A model generated the notes under the pieces. The model saw nothing but the letters and a program-made list of their open reading frames with translations, did no database searches and was not told where the DNA came from. Positions 1 through 13,460 of a DNA stretch of 64,000 nt are shown here, piece after piece. The stretch covers positions 61,088,563 through 61,152,562 of the forward strand of contig CANTUZ010000002.1 in assembly GCA_947846985.1 (NCBI GenBank). Reading direction: 5' to 3'. The DNA comes from Fratercula arctica. Taxonomy: Eukaryota > Chordata > Aves > Charadriiformes > Alcidae. Each line of letters starts with the position of its first letter. Position 1 is the first letter of the stretch. The position numbers were made by a program, and so were the translations under genes.

Positions 1-1913
1 CTGGCTTCTGAAAACAACCTTTTAAATAGTAACTGTAAAACTGAATAATTAGAGAATGAAAGGTTTGCAGTCCTTCCAATGGGCTTTATTGCCCAAGTAA
101 CATGAAATCCCAAATGCAATGACACATTTTTGGGAAAAAATTCTCTACCAACCAGTTCATAGATAACTATGTATAGCCTAGTTTCAATTTTCTATTTTTC
201 ATTGGTTTTTCCTATGAAAATTAGGAGAGTGGTTTCTTCATAGTTCACCCTGACAATCCAGATTCATGCTAATGGCTTGTTAGCTTCCTAGTACCCACGC
301 AAAAAAAAATGGGTTTTGTGCAAAAGGAGTAACACTGTTTAACTGTTGCATGAACCGGGATTGGTCTTTCAGCTCTATTTTCTAACTGTCCTATAGAGTT
401 TTCTAGTGAAGTAATAAACTATGCAGGTTCTTAATCTTTCCTATTCCAAAATCCAACCTGAATAAATTCACTCTGGTGACCAATCAGTTTTTATAGGTTG
501 TTCCCCACAAAGTTCCAACAGATATGATTCTGGTCCATTTTTTAAAAAATGTCACTCCTTTCCCTTGCTCAAGTGATCTGTTCTGTGAGACACAGGCATG
601 CTGGGCAAACACTGGTGAAAAGCAGCATCAGCAATTCCTTAATCTGAATCCTTGTGTGTCTTCAAAACTTTCTGCTTTTTAAGATGAGGGTGTCTATATC
701 ACATTTTGTCTGTCTTTGCAAATAGGGTTTACATGGTTAGATGAGGCCAGATTGAAACAGGCAGGTATGGAACCCTCTATTTCAGAGTTATTTACCACTC
801 TAAAACACTTGCTTGAGCAATCTCTGCTTGAAGTCAAGACTAAGAGATGGATGCTGTTTACTGAAGCACAGGAATGACAAAACCCACGTACTAAAAAAGG
901 ACTGCCTGTGCCGTTGTGTGGAAAAGGGAATTAATCCAATACCTCGTCTTTGTTAAAAGAATATGGTTATGCTATTGCCATACATATGTAACAATCAGAA
1001 ATAAAGATCTGCTACTTCAAGTGGAGCCCTTCTTTGTGGCACATTGCATAGCATTATTCAAAGGGAGGGTGCTAAGAGGTGTATTCGTGTCTTTGCTGCA
1101 TGATTTTAAAGTGTTAGTGGTCCTGCAAGTGGCAGCTTAAAGTCAGTTTAGGAATTGAAGACCTGGAAACATACAACTAAAGAGACTTTAAGATTATCTA
1201 TTGGAATAAAATATTCAGAATGATAAACATTTATCTTTTGAATCTTTGGTACATGTAAATATATACACATTTTTTGCAGTTTAACATGTATTACTAAAAA
1301 AAACATTGTAACAGGTCTCAGACCGAGGAAAATAACAAACTTTCAATAACCCTATTGAATTGCTGACTTCAGGATTTCTGACATGATGGAAGTATAGATG
1401 GACCTAAATGTAAAGGAATAAAAACCAAGTTTGTCAGAGCTTTAAACTCCAAGTGTTGGAGTGACGTTTCAACACTGGGTAAATGCTTTTCTTCTTGTTT
1501 ATACCATCTTATTAAAAGATGTGATTCAAAGATGCAGAAATCAGAGGAAGGACCCAATTAATCTAACCTTTCTTCAACCAAATGGAAACTACTGTAAGCT
1601 GTTAAGCCTACTTTTTACATCCATTCTGCTCAAGATTATCTAGTTGACACAATACACAATATCTAGTTGTCAAAGTATAAATAAATATCCACTTGTTATC
1701 AGTGTCCATTTGGCTTCAAAAGACAGTATCTTTAATTTTATTTTCATACTAGCATTATGTTATACCATATGGTATGTGAAACAATATCTGTCTTGTGTCT
1801 TTCTTTTTGTTCTTTGAAAAGTGTTTCTCTTAAAGTCAGGTATAATTTAATCTAAAATCAAATAAAATATAAGAATTACTCAACACATCATTTGTGCAGT
1901 TCTGTGGGCTTTG
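1..1913. other. Unique AT-rich non-coding stretch
   Basis: No gene, RNA or recognisable mobile element is seen. The sequence is AT-rich with only short A and T runs. Open frames on both strands are at most about 80 codons and match no family I recognise. Confidence 0.6.
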
Positions 1914-1977
1914 GTTTGGGGTTTTTTTTTGTTTTTTTTTTTTTTTTTTTTTGTTTTTTTTTTTATTTTTATTTTTT
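1914..1977. repeat. T-rich low-complexity tract
   Basis: Nearly pure T, interrupted by single G and A residues. It could be the poly-A end of an insertion on the minus strand, but no element body is recognisable beside it, so it is called low complexity only. Confidence 0.85.
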
Positions 1978-3188
1978 AAAATTGTAAAATCAGTCATTGT
2001 CTCATTATCCAAAATTACAGTGAGTTGCAGAACAGAAGAGTGGCTGTTATACTATTTACAGCTCTTTCCAGTGCTTGTTGTAATCCTTAATAGTTCTTTT
2101 TTGTGGAGTTTGTTTGTATACATAATTCAGTAATGCAAACTTCACAATTCCTTGTGCCTTCTTTTCTGGTCATCAAGAACGCAAAATTCTTCTTAGAGAA
2201 GACCAAGGAAGAATCCTCTGAGATCAGAATATGGGAGTATTCTCATCACAACAGTCACTGAAATATGTTCAAAGAACCTTTTTATTTATTTAAAAATCTA
2301 TCCTGACCACTGATCAGGAAGGGGAGGTGAAAGACTGCCACAGTTTGTTCAGAGAAATTTCTGAAGGCTTCACTGTCACATGACAGATGTGAAGGAAGAA
2401 AAAGTCTTAGCTTTGACTCAGACAGTCTGATAATGATTCATGTATGTGTGTGCTCATGACACTTTTGGTTGTCGACTCAAGTCTGTATAAACCGTACAAT
2501 GTGGCCTACATTCAATTTAATATACAGGTATCATAGAAAGTGACACCAGGGCTTTAAGGAATTGTTTACTACTGTACTGGGGCACTCGATTTCAGATTCA
2601 GTCTGGAACAGTCTGAGAATGACCACATTAGCTGGTATATATAAGTGTGGCAATTATTTTGGGTAGTAGGAGATATCCTAGCTACTTAGGGTAGCTAGGT
2701 AGGTAGGGTGTGTTTTCTTTGTTTTGTTGCCTGTTATGAATGTTGAATGCAGCAGTGTATCTTTTGCTACTTGCAAGTCTTCTGTTGTATTAAACAGTTG
2801 AAACAGAATGAATATATTTTTTTTCTAATTTGGTTGTCTTGTCTTAAAGTACCCATTTATGTATTTGGAGTTTCAGTGGCAAAACTTGAGAATTCTTCTC
2901 TTTTTCTGGGCTTGCCTTACATTTGAACGGAACTTCCTGACTGAGAGTCATCTGTCTTATCTGACTCTCAGTCTGGGTCAGGGGAAAGAAGACAACAGTA
3001 CTCGTTTCATCTTTGTAAGAGTCACTATATGGCAGGAAGTATTTGGGAGGACAGGGAGGAGAGGATAGAAGAGTCATTCCCAGAATGAATCTTGCTATTG
3101 CAATAAAGAATGGAGTATCCAGATGCATCTGCGTTAAGTAGGATAATGTTCTGATTATGCATCCTGCTTTCAAAAACTTTCAAAAAAA
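1978..3188. other. Unique non-coding stretch
   Basis: No supported gene or mobile element. A short TAGG/TAGC-rich patch lies near 2680-2708. Overlapping frames on both strands around 2844-3173 resemble no known protein. Confidence 0.55.
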
Positions 3189-3228
3189 TTTTTTTTCTCT
3201 TTTTCCTTTTTTTTTTTTTTTTCTGCAG
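3189..3228 (+). promoter_or_regulatory. Long polypyrimidine tract ending in CTGCAG, acceptor-like
   Basis: About 35 almost uninterrupted pyrimidines end in CTGCAG, which is the form of a strong 3' splice site. The following frame (phase-1 entry) stays open for about 20 codons before a TAG at 3291-3293, so a terminal exon is conceivable. A bare T-rich microsatellite next to a chance AG explains it equally well. Confidence 0.25.
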
Positions 3229-3293
3229 AGATCTTGGATATGCTTGTGACTGACATCAGTAAAAAAACAATGGAGATCTTCCTGAGGAAGTAG

Positions 3294-6200
3294 GTGTCCT
3301 TTTTTCAAGAAGACTGCCAGAATAGCCTCTAAGGAACAAATGCATATTTGAGTGCCTTTTTACGGAGGTGTATAAGCTAAATCCTTTCTTTGACCTAAAA
3401 GATCAAGCTTTCTTCAGGGCTTCAAATAGTAATCACATCCAGGAGTCTCCACCAAGTATCTTCTAATGCTGCTTTAACAAATACCTTTCCACCCGATATG
3501 AGCTAGGCCTGCTTGGGGCTTACAAGATCCTAAAATATAGCAGGTATGCTGAAATATCACCTGGCCTTCAGGTGTTTTTCAGTGGTGGGATGACTGTGTG
3601 CTTCAGACATTTTCCCAGAATGGTTCTTGAAAAATTAAAGAAGATTTCTTAGTTTTCATCAGTATTATTGAGATTTCAAGCATAAACCTGTGTATTTAAA
3701 ACAATTACTGCTCAAGCCTCATCTGCAGAAGTACACAAAATGCTGTGTGTAGTTTCACTTATTCATTATTTTCTTAAACTTCAAATGGATGAGTTTAGTA
3801 CAACGGAAGAATGCTATGATGGTCCCTTTAGACCTGCTGCAGGGCCAGTGAATGACAGTACTTTTTGTCTTGCCTGTATGTCATTGCATTTTCAAACAGT
3901 TTTCTTTTTTGTCTCTGGAGACTTAGCACCAGAGTAACCTTGTCAAATAGGACCGTCTCCATGCTATCTGCTTATGATTATAAAAAAATGTTTGTACAAA
4001 ACACACTGATACTGAGAAAATGTTTTGTCATTTCTAATGGCACCGTCAGATTGGGAGGAAACTGGAAATGTTTTTTCAAAACTGGAAAAGTGCAATGTTT
4101 CACTAGTGTTGCTATGGAAACTAGTACTGGTACAGTGTGTATTTCTTGTTCCTCAATTCTTATGCCTGATGTGCAGCAGTTGCTCGTAAGAGGGCTCTTA
4201 GGAATAACATCGGGATGCCAGAACATGTGCTCCAAAGGTGGCTTCTGCCCATTGACCTGTCTTTGAAATAGCACTGGGCAACCACGTCGCTTGCTGGCTC
4301 GGACAACCAGCAACAGTCTGGACGTGCAGAAATGATGGGCCTCTGGGAGACATCTCAAGATAACTGACTAATTTTAATTCAGAGTCCTAGCAGTCTGACT
4401 TCTAGTCAAGTCTGATAATAAATACTCTTTTGTACCATGCAGAGAACCTCAGATTACACAGAGACAGCCGCATAGCAGTGGTTGTGGCTGTGCGGCCTGT
4501 AGCATGTTCTGCTGGTCTTGCCATCCATTATTTAGAAGTGGTACCATATGGACATACAAAATAGTCATTTTGCAGTTACACAGTCAACAAAATCTAGTTA
4601 CTTTTTACATTTTGTTCTTCCTGCTTGTGTGTGTGGGGGACCCAATAAGATAGTAAGACAAGCAATGTTTTTTTTATTCATGTGTGTGAATTGTTGTGAA
4701 TTATTAGGAAGTGATAGTCCTTGTATCCCCCCTGCCCCAAATAAGTCAGCTACAGCTTCTCCAGCTTGGTCACTTGGAAATATTTGTTGACATTTAAGTG
4801 AATCCTTTTAAATGTCTTTGAGGGTCTGTGTTCAATTCTCAAGTTGCCCACAAGCTTCCTTTTTGTTTACAATGTCTTGCTTAGCTGTAGGAGAGCTAAA
4901 GAAAAAAGTAGAAATTACATGGGAATATGATATTTTGAACCTTATAGGAGAAGTCAAATTGAGAAGTTTGAACAGTGGTAAAGCTAACTAATTTCTAGAC
5001 AGATGTGACTGCATACGGAACCACTCATTTGCCAATTTTAGGTGCACACAAAAAATACATTGCTGAAGCTTTCAATGAACTTCATTTAAATATTAAGAAA
5101 TTAAAGGTGATAGAAATACCATAGAAAACAAATGCAATAAAAATAGGCTTGTTTCATTAGATTAAACCATTCTTCCAGGACTGCATAAACTATGCTATGT
5201 TTTTCTCTGTTGCACATCTTAAATGGCATCTGTTTATTTTGAATTACTGGCTGGACATTCATTGCTATTTTTCTAGAGATGTCTCATGTTCTGCTGTGCT
5301 GCACTTCATTGCGGATAAGAAGCAAGTACAGAGCTGATAGGCATCCAGAGCCAGGATTTAACTTCCTTGCCTCCAGCCATCTCCCTATTTGTGGCTGTCG
5401 CATGATCTGGTGGTTTGAGGTTTTTATTTATTTTATTGTTGGTTTTTTTCCCACCTGCATACAAAATGCGTATGTGCATCTTCTCAGACTTTGATGAGGG
5501 AAAGTCTTTACCTTTGGCATAATGTATTAAACTATATGGTTACAGCAAAATCAATCCAAGGAGTGCTAAGTTATATTAGTGCTTATATGTGAAAAGAAAT
5601 GTAAAATACACAAACGACCTAATTATTGTCTACCACTGGCATAATAAAAGCAGCAGTAGCTTTAAAGGAATTCTTGCTGTCTTTATGCCATACACCTTCC
5701 GTATTCAACAGTAAAGGAATTCAGCTGTAGAATAATTTTCATGTATGCTGCATGAGCTGAGTGCTGAAGGTGGGAAAAACACTTTTGACAAAGTAATTAA
5801 AATCTAAACATAACATTTACTCTGGAGAACTAGAAAATAGAACACTTGGAAAATAATTTTAGCAAACATCTATGCAGAGCAACAGATTAATTTTTCTTTT
5901 CTGAATTTCTAGTTTGGTTAACTTCATGTCTATTGTAGAGATAGCACAAAGTATATCCTTGGCACATTAACATTACTCTTATCTATTCTCCTCCAAAGAC
6001 TGATGCAATTAGGTAAAGCTGAAGGAAAAGTATCCCTAATGTTACTTCATGTTTATCCCTGGGATAGGAATGTGTGGTTGGTTTTGCTCCTTGTTTCATT
6101 CCGAGTCCTCAAACTGCGTCTATACTACAAACCTTTTAGTGGCCAGGCTCTAATACAGGTCAAATCGAGCTGCATTCTCGATGAGGAAACCCAGGTAGGA

Positions 6201-9200
6201 CTAAGTAAACTGTTTGTTCCAGGGTTTTGGATTGGATAGCACAGATAAAAGTTAATCCTGATTGTATATCAAGGCTTAGTACCTTGTGTCAAAGACAGAC
6301 AGTACGTAATCATGAACACATAAATTATTATCCACTTCTCAAGATAGAATTGATCTTAAAATTTATTTCCTTGAGTGCAAAGGAGCGGAAAAGATTCTCA
6401 ACTCTCAAGGAATACCTCTGCAGTCTGTCTTATTTTCTTTCTTTTCCCTTCTCTTCCACTTTTTCACATGCATTAATGGAATATCCATAAGATTTTCTAA
6501 GCTCCATTGGACCCTTAGTAATTGGAGGCTCATAACTTAACAATTCAGTTTAGTTATCATTATCAGCTTTGATGTGACTTGCTTATCAAAATGCTTATCA
6601 AAACTATTATTTCTCTCTAAATTTATCATCATATTCATATATTCATTGTGTGAAAAGAGAATATGAAAAATATTGATTAAAAGTGGATTTTTTGACACGC
6701 TTCATAAAAGGAAGGTAGTTAAAATATACCAACACGATATATATTTGTATGTTGGTAGATCATACTGCTTCTTATTCCATCACTCATTAAAAGTCCAGCT
6801 TGGAAGGAAAGGCAGGGGGAGGGGAGAGATAAAGAGAGAAGTGGTCTTTTCTGCTTTCTTGTTTGGGTTTTTTGCAATAGAGAGGCAGTTTTACTGCCAT
6901 TGTGTATAGATGTAGTTTTGATATCAGTTTGTTGAATATATGTGTGTGTGAATGGCATCTGGTGTATAGCTTTTGTCAAAAAGAGTTATTTAATGGAAAA
7001 GGAGAGGGTTTTTCGTTGCAGCTGAACATAAAATAATGTTGAAAATAATAATTTATTTTTTTTTAATTCTCAAACAGAATGACTTTTTCTTCCCCTATTG
7101 AACTGTTCAGATTTTCATTTTTTTTTCCAAGTCACTGCAGTTTTATGTATTTCAATTGTTCAAATAATTTCTGGAAAGATGATCTGGGGATCATTAGTTC
7201 TGAAAATATTTTTTCTTACTTTTAGTTGCAGTATCTCATGCTGCTACTTGATTTTGTTACTTTTATTTTTCATTTGCTAGCTGACTGTATGTAATGAGTT
7301 GCCCAGTGTACTGAGGAATGTCCATGACCCATATATTTATGTAAATAATGTAATTTGTCCATTGCTTTTTCTTCCGTCATTGATGCTGTTCCTCAAAAGA
7401 ACAGTAAGGTCCTTCTTTGTCCATACAAAGTAATGTCTTGAACCACCAGTCACAATTTCTTATTACATTAAGAACTGCAAGCACAGAGAAAAAAAAAGCA
7501 AATAAATAGCTGTGTTCCATACACGAAGGATGTTTTCAAACAGCAGGTAGTAAGTTTCTCTGAAGAAGGGTTGAGTCTTTGGTGAGAAAAAAAAATGCTG
7601 GCAAACCATCAGGTTTTTGAAAGATTAGTTAAATATTCCTTTGCACGAGCTAGTCTCCTAGGCATTGTGTTTGATCTTCTGATGGGTTTAGTTGCAAAAG
7701 TGGAGTGTCCTAAATTTAACTGAGAGTCTCAAGGTTTGTTTTCCTGGAGAAAACAAAACCTGACTGATAATGAATGCTGAACTTGTCATTTGATAACCCA
7801 TTGTGGCAGATGGATCACTAATATAACCCAACTTCTTTGAGATGAGATGTTTCAACTTCAGGGTGGGAGGAAATCTCATCCATCTTGCCCTCCACTGTTC
7901 TTGCATCATGCAGGCCACTTGGATAGAGGCTCTGGGCAGGACCATCCTTCAGCAACTGCAGTAAATTAACCATGGTAGTAATATAGATGTCTTCTGAGTT
8001 ATGAATAAGCTTCTTAATCCTGGACAGATGCCTTGTGGTCTTTACTTCAACTAAACATGTTTTTTTTTTTTCAGAGAAGCAAGATTCAGTTTTCTGTCTA
8101 TGCATGTATGTATGCTATACTAAAGCCATTGTGGGGAGAGGGAACGAAGTACATGTCAGCCTACGAGTTGTGGTTTTCAGTTTGTAGGGAAGCTGCTTAT
8201 GTTTTCTTTTTTATTAAGAGGGATTTCAGGAGAGTTTATGAAATGTGGCCATTTTCCTAGTTGTTACACATAGTTTATGTACAAACTGCATAAAATTTTT
8301 TCTAATCTATCAATGCAAGGTAAGATGTAGTTCATGGAATAAAAACATGAAACAAATAATTGCTCAATAGAGCGGATTATGGTCCTGTGTCCCTGCAAGG
8401 CAGTGACTTCATTCAAGATAATTTGAATTCATAGGACTTTGAATCTTCAGGTCTTTGCAATATATTTGTATTTAGATTAGCATTCATTCCCAGAATTAGG
8501 CAACAAAGTTTTTCCTCTTCTATTTTGATTTGTTAAGAGTTTTTTAAAACTTACTTGTTACCATGTATGGTTCTTGTTTTGTCACCACAGCAGTATGCTT
8601 ATCTTTTTTAACTAATGAGGATAGACTAATGGGACTCTGTTGAATCAGTTACAATGAAACAGTGTGATGAAAAAATGTAGAAAAACAGGAGAACAAACCT
8701 GCAGCTGTTTCAATGCTAGATTTCCTTGACAAACACTGTTGTGTATCAATGTTTTGTATAACCCCTGCTATCCAAACATTTTGGTAACTAACTATAGCAT
8801 TTAAGCACCTCACAAGCAGTTACTTTATTGTGCTAATAGCACCTCTGAGGACATTAAATTGTATTTAAAAGAGCATAGCACAAGGACTTGTGGTTAGGCT
8901 TTTGACTGAGCTTGGAACTGAACCAAAGTTTCTTGACTTATATGCAGTGACCTATTGGCCACAATACCCATTGTCTCCCGAGAATGATAAATGATTTAAT
9001 ATTGAATTGCTTTCAATCAATAAGATTATTAAACCCCTGTTTTCACGCTATATATTTTGCCAGATATTGGTACTGTAAGTCACTTTACATACTGAAAAGT
9101 ACAATAATATATTGTATGAAAACTGGCTTGACAGCAATGCAAAACCACCAGCAAGGCAGAACTAATTTGACAAAAAAAAATGAAGAGAAAATGACTTGAA

Positions 9201-9660
9201 CCGAAATGCAAGAACTTGTTTTACTTCCATGTCTATAATGACTTCAGCTCAAGCTTTATCAGCTTGACATATCTTGTCTTCATTAAAACTATATTAATAT
9301 TGCTTGTTATTTGGATATGTTATCACAAACGAGTCCAGGTTTTTGGTTGGTTCTGTGAGACAATCATAAGGATATACTAGTTTTTGTAGTGTAATAAGGT
9401 CACTAACGGTAGCTATTAACTGTCATTCTGGCAATCCTTCCATTCACAGGCCAGAAATTCTATTGGGAATGCGTGTTTTGTTAAGTCTTTTGTCCTCCTA
9501 TCCTTTGCTGCTTAGGGAGGTATTGTACTAGCAGAATAAAGGTGGTCAAAATTAGATGTCTAAATAGTGAGGGTGAAAGACAGGCTCTCTTCAGATCATC
9601 AGGAGGTCTCAGCTAACAACTGAGACATGTCAGTGTGTCAGGCTACATGGTTTAAATGCC
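3294..9660. other. Unique AT-rich stretch without a recognisable gene
   Basis: No coding gene, RNA gene or transposon was recognised over this stretch. A patch around 4140-4350 is richer in GC and CpG than its surroundings, with open frames on both strands, but it shows no family motif. A T-run plus CAG at 8060-8074 precedes a 61-codon open frame with no recognisable content. Confidence 0.5.
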
Positions 9661-10800
9661 ACAGCCCTCTTCTCCAGCAGCTTCAACAGGACAATTCTGA
9701 GTTTTAAGGTAAGCATGTCTTAGTTGAAGCAGACAAACCCATTCCCGCAATTTCTGAAGTTTCTTCATACACAATACCAACTGGTTCCTCCCTGCTCAAG
9801 AAGTCCACAACACTTATGTTAACTTTTCCTGTTGCTTTTTGGTTAGATAACAGCAGATGCATCTACTCAGTGCCCGAGTGATTTATTTCTCTTGAAAAGA
9901 TTGTGCCTTCCTAATCTTGGAAGACTGTTTTGGTTGCCACATATCTGATTCATCAAGAAACTTGTTTCTGAATGTTCCTATTAGAAGAAAACTAATATTG
10001 AATCTGGGAAATGCCACAGTTGAAAAACTAGTGCTGCTATTACTGTCAATTTACAAAAACAAAACAAACCAAAAATTTGCATCGGAGACATGTTCAGCAT
10101 CTTTTGCATGTGATCATGGAAAGATGAAACAGACTTACTGAAACTGGGACTTTAGAATTTCTATCTGATATAAAAGCACTCCTGCGAAACAGAATTTCAA
10201 ACAGTTTTTAATCTGTAGTGGTGTTGGTGTTTTAGTGTCTTCTTCTTAATTATACTATTAATGTCAGGTAATCTTTATGTTTTTAGAAATAAATTTGCTA
10301 TTAAGATTTCAAACCTTTGTTTGCATGTAATTACTGTTTAATTACAGTTTTGTTATCTTTCATTGAGTGTTTTTACTGTCTCTTGTATATTCCCTTTCTA
10401 AGGCACATCCTTGGTTATCGAAGTATGTATCAAGCCTGTAAGAGGACATTTTCATTAGATGGGGCAAGATAGGATCTTGAAGTTATAGCCTTACTGAGCC
10501 ATTAATTAGAGATCAAAGTATTGCTACCACCCTCACTTTGCTGTTCCCTTGTAAATATAGTTATCTTGTCAGAAGTTTTGCAATTCATTTGAATAATCTT
10601 TGAGACAACAAATAAGGGAGATTTCCCAGCTACACAGCATGCTTTAGACAGCTGTGTAGACTCAAAAATAGGACATTATTACGCGTGCAAAATTAAATAT
10701 AGCAGTGCTAATAGTATGGCCTGCATGGGAGAGCTAAAAATTTATGAAAAAAATAATTACAAAATAGTGAGGAAGCAAACAGTATATAGAGGAAAAAGTT
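9661..10800. other. Non-coding stretch with a TAATTA inverted motif
   Basis: No gene is recognised. A pyrimidine-rich acceptor-like site ending at 9677 and a donor-like AAG/GTAAGC at 9706-9714 enclose only about 31 nt. An inverted TAATTA pair lies at 10326-10346 and is described in the findings. Confidence 0.45.
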
Positions 10801-10897
10801 GGTGGTTTTTTTTGGTTTGGTTTGGTTTTTTTTTGTGAAGCTATTATTGTTGCTACTAAGGTTTTGGCTTTTTTTTTTCCCCCCCCTTCTTTTTCTT
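10801..10897. repeat. T/G-rich and T/C-rich low-complexity patches
   Basis: GGTTT-type repeats at 10801-10836, then a T-run and C-run at 10868-10897. This is ordinary low-complexity DNA of the kind scattered through avian introns. Confidence 0.8.
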
Positions 10898-12544
10898 AAG
10901 GCATATGTTTTCCAAAACGTTCTTTTTCTCCCATCTTCCTTTACTTTCTAAGAGGTCTTCTGTGGAATTAGATCTGTTTCACTGATTTTTCTACAGTTAT
11001 ACTATAGTCAACCTTAGGAATGCCCTGTGTTTTAAAATCATATATTTTTTGATTGTGCCAACCCTCTTTGACCCAATTAAAATGACTTCTTTTAACCTAT
11101 TCTTACGAGAGAAGAAAGGAAAAGGGATAAAAAAAAGTGAAGCATGCACTTGAGAAACGAAACAGGTCTTTCACAAAAAATCTTGATTTGAGGTTCTGAG
11201 TAAGCTAGAGAGGCTGAATAAATATTCAATGTTTTCTTTTTTCTTTCTTTTTTTTCAATATTAACTTTTCAAATATGAACCTGGAGATATTTAAATTGTT
11301 TGATGTAGCTTTTCATCACACAATTCTTGAGTAATGGGGAATCTAGCACATCGTTGTGCCCATTCAGGATTATTATTCGAGACATGCACAATGTTCAAGG
11401 AGAATTGCTATTAATTTGTTATCATAAAATAATTGTGGCATTTATTTTTGCTGAATTTATCTCTTTTCCTAACAAACAAAAAAACCTTTTCATCTAAACA
11501 CAAAAGATAAGTAGACTGCAGGCACTTTTGTAGTCAAGGGTAGTTCCTATTGACCTATTTAATCAATTCATTAATCAATTCTGCGCAGAGCTCTTCAAAC
11601 ATTATATACCTTACTTTTTTCCATAAAATTTCAATATCTGAAAAGAGCACCTTGTTAGGTCCCAAAATTTCTGTTTTCTGACTTATTTCTTGACTCAGTA
11701 AAGGAAATTAAACTTCATGCAAGGTTTGAAAAGCAAGTGGCTGAATGAAACTCATGTATAATCTCCTTCAACTCTGTCAAAGCCTCTCCTGAAACAAGTT
11801 CTTATGGAAAGCACGTCAGAAATAACATATAAAAGAGAATGTTGTCCTCATCTCAGAGTACGGTGGTGGCTGGGTGGGATTGGACAATTGGGTCTGTTAA
11901 GTAATAAACTCTCAGACCTGGTATATCTGACTTTTTTCCAAGAGCCACCTCTACTTCTGACTTGTTATGCAGTGTGCAAAAGGAACTCAAGATACTCCAA
12001 ACCAATACTGATCTAATGGACATCAATACCAAACCTAAATGGTTTCAATGGGTTTTCCCTCCTTCCTTACTTTCCTTATACAAGTGAGTATGTCAATTTC
12101 TGTGAGTAATAATTTTTGAACATTTTATGATTATAACACCCATGCTACCTGCTTATTCTGTTTATTGTTAAATACAGCAGTATTTCAGTTGCATTGCTGG
12201 GAGGCAGGTATGTACCTTACTGCCTTTAACATGTCTAGAGCCATGGCAGAAACTTGTAAGCCCAAATCTTCTAAACTTCTGATTATAGTGCCTTGGGTTA
12301 TTGTGCTGTTGATACTGACCTGCTCTCCATTCTGAATTTGTAGTGGTAGGAATGATTCTTTAGATGAAGAAGCTAACTGTGGTTGTTAGTCAGGGATTAG
12401 ATTCTTGTTTGGTTTTGTTTATTCAATAAATGTTGTTAGAAGAATTATTTGAATTTGTTTAGGAAATGATGTCCAAATCTTGCCCAAAGACGTTTTGGAG
12501 ATGAATCTTGTGGTAATTTTTCTAAGTAAGCTTGATATATACTG
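10898..12544. other. Unique AT-rich stretch
   Basis: No gene or interspersed repeat is supported. A CTTT-rich tract lies at 11231-11256. Open frames are 70 codons or less and unremarkable. Confidence 0.55.
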
Positions 12545-13460
12545 TTCCGTGTCTTTATTAATGACCTGGACAGTGAGAAAGGGTCTGACTCAGCAATTTT
12601 TTGGTGGCATGAAATAGGGGGAGCATTCAGTATGGTGTAGGGGAGGATTGCTATTCAAAGGAACCTCGATATAGTTGAAGACTGGCCTGTGTGAAAACTC
12701 TTCAAGTTCAAAAAAAGCGCATGTAAAGTCCCAAACCTGTGACCAAAAAAACTTGTGCAGCAGGACAAGCTGGGGACCAGCTAGGTGGAAAGCAACTCTC
12801 TGGGGAAAGAGACACAGGGTCATGGTGGCAAAGTTGAACGTAAGCTAGCAGTGTTGCCTGACAGCAGAGAAGGACAACAGCATCCTTGGGCTACATTTGT
12901 AAGAAAGTAGCCATTAGGTCCAGGGAAGTGAACTTTCCCATCTGTTTGGCACTGGTGAGACCGCTTCTGGAGCACTGTGTTTAGTTTCTGGCTCCCCCGT
13001 ACTAGACAGGCAGTGACATACTGGAGGAAGTCCAGTACAAATGTGGGCAGAAGGACACAGTACCTAAGCAGCAACTGAGAGAACTGGGTTAGTTCAGCCT
13101 GGAAGGGAGATCTAATTTTTGTCTTCAACTACCTGCTGGGAGGATGTACAACAGACAGAGACAAACTCTTATTCACGGTACAAACTCTTACATCCCAGTG
13201 ATAGGGGGGAGACAACAGATGCAATATAGAACATCGGAAATCGCATTTAGATATTAGCAAAATGCTTTTCCACAATGAGAGTGGACAGTCCTTGGAGCAG
13301 ATTTCCCAGAGTGATTGCAAAATTTCCTGCCTTGGGAATATTCTAACTATCCTGGACAAGGTCCTTCACAATGGATCTAAGTTAGCCTTGCTCTGAGTGT
13401 GATTGGACTAGACCACGTTAAATTGTAGTGTGATGATATAAGGTGTTCTATGGGATTTTT
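12545..13460 (+). mobile_element. Old, heavily decayed CR1 LINE copy
   Basis: The plus strand follows the order of a CR1 ORF2 3' half: a 'TTTATTAATGACCTGGA' segment from the reverse transcriptase near 12555, the segment corresponding to 'SQQCAL..K..IL' around 12840-12900, and the 'GCACTGTGTTTAGTTTCTGG' region near 12975. The 3' UTR-like end with 'GTGATTGGACTAGACCA' falls around 13398-13415. The reading frame is destroyed by many stops and indels, and the 8-bp tail is no longer clear. Divergence is far greater than in the copies at 18.7 and 63 kb, so this is an old insertion. Boundaries are approximate. Confidence 0.8.

Noticed and set aside
1894..2133. Phe-rich frame
   Set aside because: Translation of the T-rich tract.
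3978..4358. 126-codon minus frame overlapping a 133-codon plus frame
   Set aside because: Two long frames on opposite strands in a locally GC-richer patch. Neither has known motifs.
8061..8260. T-run plus CAG followed by a 61-codon frame
   Set aside because: The acceptor is a plain T run, no donor or known domain is found within the frame, and a stop precedes the nearest donor-like GTAAGA at 8320.
9678..9708. 31-nt segment between an acceptor-like site and GTAAGC
   Set aside because: Too short to judge, a stop lies in the open phase, and no other support is visible.
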